64,000 bases of DNA, from assembly GCA_965153455.1 (NCBI GenBank), contig OZ234498.1, positions 12,338,001 through 12,402,000 on the forward strand, given 5' to 3'. Under the pieces are notes generated by a model. It made no database searches and was not told where the DNA came from. It saw only the letters and a program-made list of their open reading frames with translations. The position numbers were made by a program, and so were the translations under genes. This document shows, in pieces, positions 21,500 through 31,176 of this stretch. Every line of letters begins with the position of its first letter. Position 1 is the first letter of the stretch. The DNA comes from Sphagnum compactum. Taxonomy: Eukaryota > Bryophyta > Sphagnopsida > Sphagnales.

Positions 21500-22850
21500 T
21501 TATGCACATTCTTATTTACCTTAGGCGATTATTGACAATTATTGGCTATTCTACTATAAGTTATTGGTGGTTATTGTGTCATAGGCTATTGTTGGGTATT
21601 TTAGGTTAAATTATGATAAGTTATTGGTGGTTATTGTATTGTAAATTTTTATTGGTTATTTTATGTTAGAGTTACCACAGGTTATTATAATATAGGCTAT
21701 CAATGGATATTCTAGGTTATATTACCATAAGGTATTTATCAATATTTTATCATAAAAAATTGTTGATTATTCTAACCTGTTTTTTCATAAGTTATTATTG
21801 GATATTCTATGTTATTTTACCATTCACTATTATTGGTTATTCCAAATTATTTACCATTAGCTATTATTGTTTATTCTATGTTATTTTATCATTGATTATT
21901 ATTCATTATTCATTAGTTATTTTTGGTTATTTTATTATAGGTTCTTTTTAATTATATCATAAACTATCATTGGTTATTTTATCATAGGTTATTTTTAATT
22001 ATTTTAGGTTATTTTACCATAGGCTATTGTTGGTTATTTTAGCTTATTTATCATAAGTTATTTTTGGGTATTCTATAATAAATTATTGTTGGTATCTTAT
22101 CGGAAATTATTTTAAACTATTTTAGGTTATTTACCATATGTTTATTTTGACTATTATATCACATGCAATTTTTTGTTATTCATTGTCATTTACCATAGGC
22201 TATTATTGGTTATTTTATCATAGGTTATTATTGTTTATTGTTGATTATTCTATCATTGACTATTGTTGATTATTATATTATACGTTATTATTATGTATTT
22301 TATTGGCTATTTTAGATTATTTTGTTGAAGATTATTTTTGGATGTTCTAAATTATTTTATTACAAATTGTTTTAAACTATTATTGGTTATTTTGCCAGAT
22401 GCCATTTTTGTTATTTTAGGCCATTATTGGTTATTTAAATTTATTTACCTAAGGTTATTCCACCTTAAATTATTATATGTAATTTTAAAATTTTACCTTA
22501 AGTCATCATATTTTAAGTTATTATTATACCTTATGGTAAAATAATTCAAATAACATAAAATAAAATGACCTTGAATAACTTAAAGTATAATTTGAAATAA
22601 CATATATTAACTTAAAATAAAATAACTTAAGGTATAGCTTATGATTAGTTGAATAGTTTAGTTTTAAATAACTTAGAAAGCCTATAATAAGTAGAAAACC
22701 TATAATAAGTTAGGATACCTTAAGGTAGAATAAGCTATAATAGTTTAAAGTATAGGCAAGGGTATAATAATTTATAATATTTTATAATAGTTAATAATAA
22801 CTTAGGGTGTAAATTTAAATAACTAAAATAACCTAACCTTATCAACTTGT
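21500..22850. repeat. Degenerate (GGTTATT/TTATTGGTTATT) array that inverts orientation
   Basis: From about 21500 to 22530 the plus strand is a run of variants of TTATTGGTTATTTTA and TAGGTTATT, with TATCATAGG spacers. From about 22535 to 22850 the same motif appears as its complement (AATAACCT, AATAACTTAAAG). The whole could fold into a long imperfect hairpin. It ends directly beside the mitochondrial insertion. Confidence 0.75.
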
Positions 22851-22926
22851 TGCCAATTGTTGCGCCCTTATACGAATATGGAAAAAATGAAAATAAATAA
22901 ATAAATATATATATATCATTTTTTCC

Positions 22927-23206
22927 ATGACGACGGATCGTAAAGAAGTAAACAAAATAATTTCCCACTTTGTTTGGTTGACTTTGTTCCCAGAAAAGAT
23001 ATTTTCTCTTTCCAATCAAGAAATGAGTACTACCAAAGTAGATATACATACCAATCCTTTTACAGATTTATATGCTTTGATTGGAACTGGAAGTTTTGAA
23101 ATAGGCTAGTATATTACCATAATCAAACTACCTTTTATTTTCTGTATTTGGATAGGTTTTATCTTGGCTTCATTGGGAGGCTTACGTACTTTTCTACATT
23201 AACTCG
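22927..23206 (+). pseudogene. ccmFC: Mitochondrial ccmF (ccmFC) 3' end inserted in the nucleus
   Basis: The frame reads LFPEKIFSLSNQEMSTTK, HTNPFTDLYALIGTGSFEIG, then a stop, then YITIIKLPFIFCIWIGFILA and SLGGLRTFLH, another stop and LVFYRLD. This is the C-terminal end of the plant mitochondrial cytochrome c maturation protein CcmF, ending in the last membrane helix. The first stop, TAG at 23107, probably replaces a TGG Trp codon. CAT-TAA near 23200 probably replaces CGT-CAA. All three changes are C-to-T or G-to-A transitions, as expected from decay of methylated cytosines after transfer to the nucleus. Only the 3' end of the gene is present and there is no start. It is a NUMT fragment, not an active gene. 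Confidence 0.82.
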
Positions 23207-23256
23207 TTTTCTATAGATTGGATATATATATATATAAGTTGAAAATCAAATAAATT

Positions 23257-23328
23257 TGGAGCAAAAGGATTCGAACCTTTGCCTGTCGCTATCAAAAACC
23301 GAAGCCTTTCCACTTTGGCTATACTCCA
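23257..23328 (-). pseudogene. trnQ: Mitochondrial-type tRNA-Gln(UUG) copy, probably inactive
   Basis: The minus strand folds as a 72-base cloverleaf. The acceptor stem TGGAGTA pairs with TGCTCCA, the D arm is closed by GCC/GGC, the anticodon loop is TTTTGAT (anticodon TTG), and the T arm is AAAGG-TTCGAAT-CCTTT. It resembles plant mitochondrial trnQ. The anticodon stem (TCGGT/AGCGA) carries a G-G mismatch, suggesting decay. It lies 50 bases beyond the ccmF fragment and points towards it, so both probably came in one insertion. Confidence 0.75.
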
Positions 23329-24430
23329 AAAAGTCCACCTATGGTCTTTCTTTGTAAAGCCTACAAAGTGCTACGCACCTAAAACAAAAATGAAATTACT
23401 TTCCTCTACACAAACCATAATAAAACATCATAGAGGCAGGTCATTTGGTTATGTTTTCCTATGATATATTATATTATTTTATAATCGAAATTATTTATCT
23501 ATATTGTGAATTTGTAATTTTAACCTTAGATCGTTTCCTTCTGCGTACATGATAAACAGAGCACATAATAGCTTATAATCTAATTTTAAAATTGAGCGCA
23601 TTTTTTATGAATAAAAGTATATTTTTTCTCCCCAATCAAGGTTTTTTTTTTGTGCAATTTAATTCCTTTGCTCCTTAACTTCAAGAACACGACCAAGTGG
23701 GAGAAAATAAAATGTGTTTTATTTTTTGTTGTTAACCATCGTAAAGAGTTGATTACTCTGCCCTATTGGTTGGTCCAACTAAATATTTTCTATAGTTCCT
23801 AGTTTGATCATGATTCATTTTTATTGAATTAAAGGCGTAAAGTGAGAACATAGGTATTGTGTAAGGTAAAAGACTCATTAATTTACACGTTTATGGTAAA
23901 ATTACAAATTTCCTAATAGTAGATATACTTTTGATAATTTTTGTTTTTAAACTATCTATAAAATAATTCCAAAACTGTCTATCATTTTGAGTGAAGGCTG
24001 TAAGCGTAAATTTTTAATAAAAAAATTCAAAACATCATACAAATCTATATTCATAGATTGAGCAATTTGATTACATTTCATTTAAATTATAATGAATAAA
24101 ATTATAATATTGAAATTATTATAACTACTTCATTTACTAGTAGGCTTGTTTTTTAAACATTAAATACATGAAAATTACTGCGATGATTAAAGAATAGTGC
24201 GACCACTCCTTTTTTTTGCTTGTCTTGTGTTTTTGTTTCTTTTTTGGCCCTTGTGGTGATGATGAGCGTGCACTCAACACCTCCACACTTCATTCTATAA
24301 GCTTTGCCACAAAGTTGAATTGTCCTATAATGTGTAAAAGAAAGGAACCAAAAGAAGAAATGAAAAGAAAAAAAAGAAAGAAATTGAAAGCTCTAAAATA
24401 TTTTCTATTTTAGGAATGTCTATTAATAAT
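23329..24430. other. AT-rich flank, possibly the rest of the mitochondrial insertion
   Basis: Sequence to about 23560 has a composition like the insertion but no recognised organellar gene. From there on it is plain AT-rich intergenic DNA. Confidence 0.4.
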
Positions 24431-24772
24431 AGCATAATGGATTTTGGCCCTACTAGGTAATAATAATAATAATAATAATAATAGGTCTATTATTATTTTA
24501 TGAGGATTTTTGAAAGATGATATATATTTTGGCTACTGTGTTGAAACTTTAGAGATTAGTTATTATAGAGTTATAATAATATCTCGAAGGATTAAATTGG
24601 TTTCTTTTTTAGAGGATTTTATATAATTTTTGAAGATTATATAATTTTGGCATGGTGAAATAAATAGTTGAGTTTCCATAAGTTTTTTTTTGGGGGGGGG
24701 GGGGGGGGGCCTTAAGATCCTTTTTTAATGTAAAATGGCAAAGGCCATCATAGTGTGATGACACACCCCTTG
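24431..24772 (+). repeat. Dispersed repeat, copy 1
   Basis: A segment of about 340 bases from ATAATGGATTTTGGCCC to GATGACACACCCCTTGTT matches copy 2 at 55915-56190 nearly throughout. It differs by an expanded AAT run (24461-24482), a long G homopolymer near 24693-24709 and scattered indels. Confidence 0.85.
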
Positions 24773-24859
24773 TTTATTATGTGATGCCAATGAAAGTGGA
24801 TTAAAATTAAATTAAAATAAAATAAAATAATTGTTGGGCCTACCTACTCTGAAAAAACA

Positions 24860-24902
<43 letters not shown>

Positions 24903-25520
24903 CACAGCATTGATTGAGTTGCAAACAATCAAATAGTTGAAGAATCCATAGCCCCCAAAAATACATACATTGTTGATTGTTGTAAACAGCAATTTGAAGA
25001 AGTAGTAGACTCCATCATCATCATCTGCCAAACTTGTTTTGGAATTTTGTGTTTTCTCTTTTCTTTCTCTCTCTCTCAGCATTCATTTGAGTTCCACATC
25101 AATAAGTACTATTGATTGATTGTTCCCCCAATTTGGGTGGGTTTTATTTATTCTTGCTGCAGGTGGTGGTGGTGCTTGTTGTTGTTGTTGTTTGATTCTT
25201 GAATTTTTTTGAGTTTGATGATGATAATGCAGTTTTAGGGTGATGTAGTTTTTGGGTGAAGGCTGAACTGTTGTTGTTGTAGCAAGCTTTTGTTTCATCA
25301 AAGCTCTTATTTTTGTTTGTTGTTGTTGTTACTGGGGAAGGGATTGAGAAGGGCTTGGTGATCTTGGGTGGGGGGGGGGGGAGAGCTTAGCTTCTTCTTC
25401 TTCTTCTTCTTCTTCCCAAGTCTTCTTGTCTTATAGATACAAGATTTGATGCATCTGGTTTTGATTGCAGAAAGTTAGTGTTGTTTCTTTGGTTGCGTGG
25501 TGAAGTAATAATAGTAATAC

Positions 25521-25521
<1 letters not shown>

Positions 25522-25565
<44 letters not shown>

Positions 25566-25573
25566 TAGGCAGC
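25522..25573 (+). repeat. (CAGG)n tetranucleotide repeat abutting a start codon
   Basis: About a dozen CAGG units, the last ones slightly changed (CAGGTAGG), end two bases before the ATG of the hydrolase gene. The run therefore forms the end of its 5' leader. Confidence 0.9.
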
Positions 25574-25574
25574 A

Positions 25575-26820
25575 ATGGTGAATCCCAGCTCAGTTAGACT
25601 GCCTCAGATTCCAGCTGCAGAAGAACATGCACCGGTAAAGCTTACAACATATTCCTCAATTACAGAAAGGCTTGGCAGGCTGCACAAAGATTGTTGTTGT
25701 TGATGTTGTTGTTGGTGATGTGCAAAGATTGTGTTGGTGTTGTTGTTGGTGATGTGCAAAGGTTGTGTTGGTGTTGTTGGTAATGTGCAAAGATTGTGCT
25801 GTTGTTGTTGTCGTTGTTGTTGTCGGTGGTGGTGGTGGTGGTAACAGTTTTGTGGGTGAGGGTTTTGGGTGCAGATTCTTGTAGAGGACAAAGGCATTGC
25901 CAGGATTGTGACGTTGAATAGACCATGGGTGCTCAATTGCATCAACCTTGAGATGGTAACAACAACAAAAATCAATCTAATGTGCTCTGCTGTTCTCTCC
26001 TCTCCTCTCCTCTCTCTCTTGTTGTGTAAGTAAAAAAAAACATCCCCAAGTCCTCAATAGAAACTCCTCCAAGGTCCTCCAAAGTCCTGGAAGCTGAGCT
26101 TTTGTTGTTGTTGCTGTTGGCGTGTTTTTTTTTTTCCAAGGTACGGATCCTTTGTAATCTTTACGAGCAATCAGAAGGAGATGAGAATGTGCACTTCCTA
26201 GTCCTCAAGGTTTGTGACAACAATTGTCGGTTTCTGCTGTTCTCCTGGTTCTCCTCCTCACACAGTTGTTATTTTGTGAGTGTTTGTGAGGTCATGTTGG
26301 GTGTTGAGGATGTGAGAATTGTTTGCAATTGTTTTGTTGTTATTGTTGTTGTTGTTGTTGTTGGAAAAATCAATCAGAAATCAGCAAGATCAATGACATG
26401 GGGTTGGTTCTTTTTTAATGGGGGGTGGGTGGCAGGGGAATGGGCGAGTATTCTGTGCTGGTGGTGATCTTCGCATGTTTTACAATGCACAAAAGGCAGC
26501 AGCAGGTAATGCAGATTTTGTTCTTGTGCAGTTGCTGCTGCTGATGTTCTTCTCTCTCTGTCTCTCTGTTTTGGATTCTCTCTCTCTTTCCCAACTCTTT
26601 TGGACAAGTGCAAGCAGCATGTTGATCAAAGATGATGCAGCTTTGCTTTTTGAGCAGCCATTGATTGATTTTCAGAGAGAATCAAATTCCCATTTTGGGT
26701 TGAAATCACAAGGAAGTTTTTTTGGGGCAATGTGGCAGATGATCCCTCCACAACAGAGGTTGTTTACAGCAAGTACTGGCTTGATTATCATGCAGCAACA
26801 TACAAGAAGCCTCTTGTAAG

Positions 26821-26852
<32 letters not shown>

Positions 26853-29800
26853 GTCCGGTAGTGAACCAGACATTTGTTGCTCCTAGTTGCTTGCTGTGAA
26901 ATCTCAGAGTGAAATTTGTGAAGTTGAGAATGTCTCACAAACGATTTATTCCAGAATATTGTGGGGATTTATTTATTTTTTATTTTTTTGGGGGGGGTTG
27001 TTTTTGTTGTTGCAGATAGCATTGTGGACTGGACTTGTCATGGGAGGAGGGGCAGGGCTTACTGTTCCCGGCAGATTTGGAGTGGCCACAGAAAAGACTG
27101 TGAGTGCTTTTTTCTCATGACCTAATTTGGATGAAAAACCCTTTTGCTCATTTTCTCAGCAATTCGAGGAAAACCCTTTTGCTTGTTTTATTAGCAATTT
27201 GGAGGAAATCCGTTTTGCAATCTTCAAAAGCTTGCAATGTTGGTCGGTTGCAGCAGAGTGTATTTTGGTCAGTTCTTATTATGGGTGGGAGTGTTTTCCT
27301 CCTTTTGTAAACAGGTGTTTTCCATGCCAGAAGCAGCCCTAGGTCTTCACACTGATTGTGGTTCCTCTTTCTGGCTGTCACGCCTCCCTGGTCATCTTGG
27401 TAATTGTCTCCCCCTTTCCATCAAAACACAACAAATGCAATTCTCATGAGCATCTCTTCTCTGCTTCCTTTCTTCTTCTGACATTGTTCATTAATTCATC
27501 AAATGCAATTGTTGGTTTTGTGGGCATCTATATTTCCACTTCCTTTTTCTTCCAGCAATTGCAGTTAGACTCAACAATAGAATTGTTTGTTTGTTTGTTT
27601 GTGGGCATGTTTCTTTCTGCTTTCTTTTTCTTTCTGGCATTGCCATTTTTACTGATTGGACTCTTGGATTCTTGGATATATCTGAGTGCTGCTTGCTTGC
27701 TTGATTATAACCCCACTGAGGTCTCGGTCTCTTATGCCTGCCCTTTTGATGGAGTTTGGAAATCTGCAGGGGAGTACCTTGCACTAACTGGGAGCCGCTT
27801 AGATGGAGCAGAAATGCTTGCTTGTGGGCTTGCAACACATTTCGTTCCTCTTGAGGTTTTTACTCATCTCCGATGCTTGCTCAAGTGAAATCAGATTGCA
27901 GATTTCCTGCACATTGCATGTAAATGTACATGATAGTCCATTTTGGTATAAACCAGTGTTGGGCAGCTACCAGGGTTTCCTGCCTGGTATATAGACTGGT
28001 GGGTACTGCTCATGGTATGAAAGAACCGACTGGACTGGTATGACCTGAGGCAATGCCAGCCTCGTACCAGTACCTGCCTGGTAGTGACTTGAGGTAATAC
28101 CAATTTAATACCAGGGCTATATCGATCTCAATATCAGGTCTATATCTGCCACAGACCAGCCAAAATTCAGCCTTGTCCAGACTCTAATATCAGGATCAGG
28201 CTGGTAGCAAGAGTTTTTAAAAGATCCGATACCAGTTCCAGCTGGTATGTTTGAAAGTTGATACCCACCCAACACCTTGCAAATGAGTCTGCTGATTTCT
28301 TTTGGAAACGGGGAATGGGATGGCAGAGGCTACCAGAGCTTGAGAAGCAGCTGTATGAGTTGTCGACAGGAGACTTAGTTGCAATAGAAAACACTCTGAA
28401 TGAGTTCAGCAGCCCAGCAGCTACTCCTGGAGAAAAGAGCATTCTCCACAGGTGCACAATTTTTCCATTTAGATAGATGATAGCAAAAAGCTTTGTTGGG
28501 TGCTTTAGGGTTTAGGGTTTAAACCGTAAACCCTAAATGTCTGGGGGACACTACACTCATAATCAAAGGGGTTGAGCAAGTATTTTTCCCCATCTCGAGC
28601 AAATGATGAAACATGCTGACTTACACATCATTCTGTTTTCTGCAGAACCGATGCAATCAATAAGATCTTCAGCAAGGACAGTGTGGAAGACATATTGGCA
28701 GCTCTTGTATGTGCACAAATTCTCAAGAGTTTGACTCTTTGTGTTGCTCTTATGCTCTCGGTTTTTTTTTTTTTTCCAACCCCCTATTTGTTGTCATTAT
28801 TTTCTCCACATATCTATTTATTGCATTTGAATAAAGGATTTTTTTGGGAGTAATGGGTGTTGGCATTGATTGTTACAGGAGGCAGAATTCAAGGAATCTG
28901 GTGAGGATTGGGCAAAAGACTTGATCAAAATCTTCAAACGGTCATCCCCGATGGGTCTGAAAGTAACACTTGTCTCGGTAATAATGATAATGAGAAAATC
29001 ACATCACACATAACATTAGTGCTAGCTTCAATTCCCTGTGTGTTATAGCAAGCAACATCTACTTTGCTGTCCTTAACAAAACTGCATGTTCATTGTTATA
29101 GTAATCTTCTTGCTTACTCTAAAATTTATTTTTAGAAAACCTTTTGAAATTTTTTTTTGGAGAGGAAAAAAAAAGAGTGTGAAATTGTTGTTAGATAATC
29201 TTTTCTCTTTTTTGGATCTTGTGAAATTTTTATTTTTTTTGCAACGAGGACAAAGTTGGATGATTTTTTTTTGGTGTGCTTCGTTTACTTATGATGGACC
29301 TACTTACATGACTAATGCTTTTTTTGTTGTGAGTGTTACAGATTCGGGAAGCACGCAACAAGACGTTGCGGGAGTGCTTGCGCACTGAATACCGGCTCAC
29401 AATCAATGCTTTATGTGGCACAATTTCAAAGGATTTGTATGAGGTATGTTTCACATCTCTCTCTCTCTCTGAACCAGATGAGGAGAACCAGATGAGAACC
29501 AACCATGGACCGGGCAGTTTCCTCTTTGTCAAGGAAAGAACCGGCAGGTATAGGCCAGGTATATATGGAGCCTTGACTGACTGGCAGTTTCCCTTTGTCA
29601 CAGAAAGAGCTGGTAGGTAATGGTTGGGTGTGTGTGGCCCCTTGATGGGCAGTTCTACCAAAAAAAAAAGCTTCAAAAGAACTGGTTTTGACCCGTAGCC
29701 AGGGTTCTCAAGAAAAATAAAAGGATCTAGACTGAGCCGCTAGTTCTTTGCCTGGCTCTTTTAGGAAATCCACTGGTTTGCTGAAATGTTTCAAAAGCCT

Positions 29801-30344
29801 TGAACCAACCGGTGGTTATTTTATTTTCATAATTTCCAAAAGCCTCAAACTGGAGGTTTCTTTTATTTTGGAACTTTTCAAAATCAAAATCCCAAAAGTG
29901 GAGATTATGTTGAAATCTCAAAGAACTGCCCAAGACTGATCGTTACCCATATCACATACCATCATATGGTTTCTACTTGCAGGGGATTAGGGCAATTGTA
30001 GTGGAAAAGGACAACACCCCCAAGGTCAGATCCATCCAAAAACAAAATGGTCTTTTTGTGATCTCCGGTTTTTGCTTCGATTCATTTTGGCAGTGTCAGC
30101 TTGAACTTGGAAAAGAAAACATAGCAGAGTGTGTAGGCTACTGTATATTGACTTGAATTTCACTGGGAAATTGTGGCTATTGTGTGAGCAGTGGAACCCA
30201 CCTTCTCTTCAAGAGGTGACACCAGAGGATCTGCAACGGGTATTTCAGCCTTTCAAAGAGAGCCTAGAATTGCAGCTGCCATTGAAGAACCCCAGGTTCA
30301 TACTAATTCTTTTTGGAACTTCAGCAGTGTTAAGAGTCTTCTAA
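25575..30344 (+). CDS. 3-hydroxyisobutyryl-CoA hydrolase-like protein, 14 exons, 397 residues
   Basis: Crotonase-superfamily thioesterase of valine breakdown (HIBCH/CHY1 group). Exons: 25575-25634, 25875-25955, 26141-26209, 26436-26505, 26739-26815, 27016-27099, 27315-27399, 27770-27855, 28327-28451, 28646-28706, 28879-28977, 29342-29443, 29983-30024, 30192-30344. Phase is kept at every junction. Diagnostic blocks are IARIVTLNRPWVLNCINLEM, GRVFCAGGDLRMFY (oxyanion-hole region), ALWTGLVMGGGAGLTVPGRF, and VFSMPEAALGLHTDCGSSFW. The last keeps the two acidic residues (E of MPE, D of HTD) that act in human HIBCH. The usual C-terminal ECH_2 half follows. The N-terminus is short with no obvious mitochondrial presequence, and no SKL-type peroxisomal ending is seen. 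A weak donor (CCCAG|GTTCAT) inside the last exon could lead to a different tail, so location is open. Confidence 0.9.
27956..28275. repeat. Foldback/MITE-like element in intron 8 of the hydrolase gene
   Basis: The 320-base segment begins GTGTTGGG and ends CCCAACAC. The adjacent bases (ACC inside and outside) extend the inverted match imperfectly. The interior is rich in ACCAG/CTGGT motifs in both orientations. It occupies most of the intron. Confidence 0.55.
28504..28537. repeat. Palindromic telomere-type motif in an intron
   Basis: TTTAGGGTTTAGGGTTTAAA is followed at once by CCGTAAACCCTAAA, giving head-to-head telomere-type units in intron 9 of the hydrolase gene. Confidence 0.7.
29510..29660 (+). 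repeat. Two-copy tandem duplication in intron 12 of the hydrolase gene
   Basis: Two units of about 75 bases starting GGCAGTTTCC, then CTTTGTCA and GAAAGAxCxGGxAGGTA, lie back to back. A third GGCAGTT start follows near 29648. Confidence 0.7.
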
Positions 30345-31176
30345 ATGTCTTTTCCAAATGTCTGTGTGTAGGGTAAGGACCAAGAATGGGGGCTTTCTGG
30401 GAATGAGGGCATGACATGTGAGGCAAGAGCTGATCACACAACCTGAATTCCCAGAACTGCCCTGTTCAAGGTCCTTTCCCAGTACTTCTTTCAAAGAAAC
30501 AAATTCTGTGAAGGAAAATAGAGAATCTGTTGGAATATTCAGGACTAGTTGCCTGTTTTTTGACATGGAAACTTCAAAGTGAATGAATTAATTATTCAAC
30601 AGTCATGTGTTGAAGCTGCCCCTGTACTGAGGAATTTGTGTTGTCACACTTGTTGTGGAAGCTGACCCTACTATACTATGATACTCCTTTCTGAAATTGT
30701 AAATGTGGGTTATTATCCTAGGAGCTTTGGTAACACCTGATTGATTGATTCAGTCACACTGAATTGAGAAAGAGTGATGATCTCCTTACCAAATTTGTCA
30801 TACTGTATTATATGTGTAAGTCACTCTTGTTTTCTTACCCTGCCATGGTGTTCATTTTGTGTGTTGGTGAGCACAGGTGGAGTGGCAAATTTCTTCAGAG
30901 TTGGAATTGTGAAGGACAAGCAGTTCACTAGAGGGATAAGCTGGATAGTATATAATTGCATATTATGTCTTCTCTTTCTCCCTTTCAACTGCCCAAAGCT
31001 GCAGATCTGTAAATGCCTGGCAGAGACCTGGCATATTTTTTCTAGTGTATTTGGATGGCATGTTACACTCTGGAATTTTGCCTCCACCTCCTGGGTAGGC
31101 TTCACAAAAGACAAAAAATCGGTCCAAGTATGGTATATTGTGTGTTGTGAAGTACATTCTAATTGAGATTGAATAC
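30345..31176. other. Space between two convergent genes
   Basis: Shared 3' flanks of the hydrolase (plus) and SPEF2 (minus). It contains the MITE-like copy B but no supported gene. A strong GTAAGT donor coincides with the SPEF2 stop, so an alternative last SPEF2 exon here cannot be ruled out. Confidence 0.5.
30372..30479. repeat. MITE-like element, copy B
   Basis: GGTAAGGACC at 30372-30381 and GGTCCTTTCC at 30470-30479 form a terminal inverted repeat with one mismatch. The element is 108 bases, about the same length as copy A at 10958-11061, and shares its right half. Confidence 0.7.

Noticed and set aside
22927-23206. Functional nuclear copy of ccmF
   Set aside because: Two in-frame stops, only the C-terminal end present, and no start or targeting sequence.
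25604-25975. Minus-strand His/Gln/Asn/Thr-rich frames
   Set aside because: They are the complement of TTG/GGT repeats in intron 1 of the hydrolase gene.
30821-31157. Minus-strand frames as a further SPEF2 exon
   Set aside because: The SPEF2 stop coincides with a donor, but no acceptor with a family-like frame was found here.
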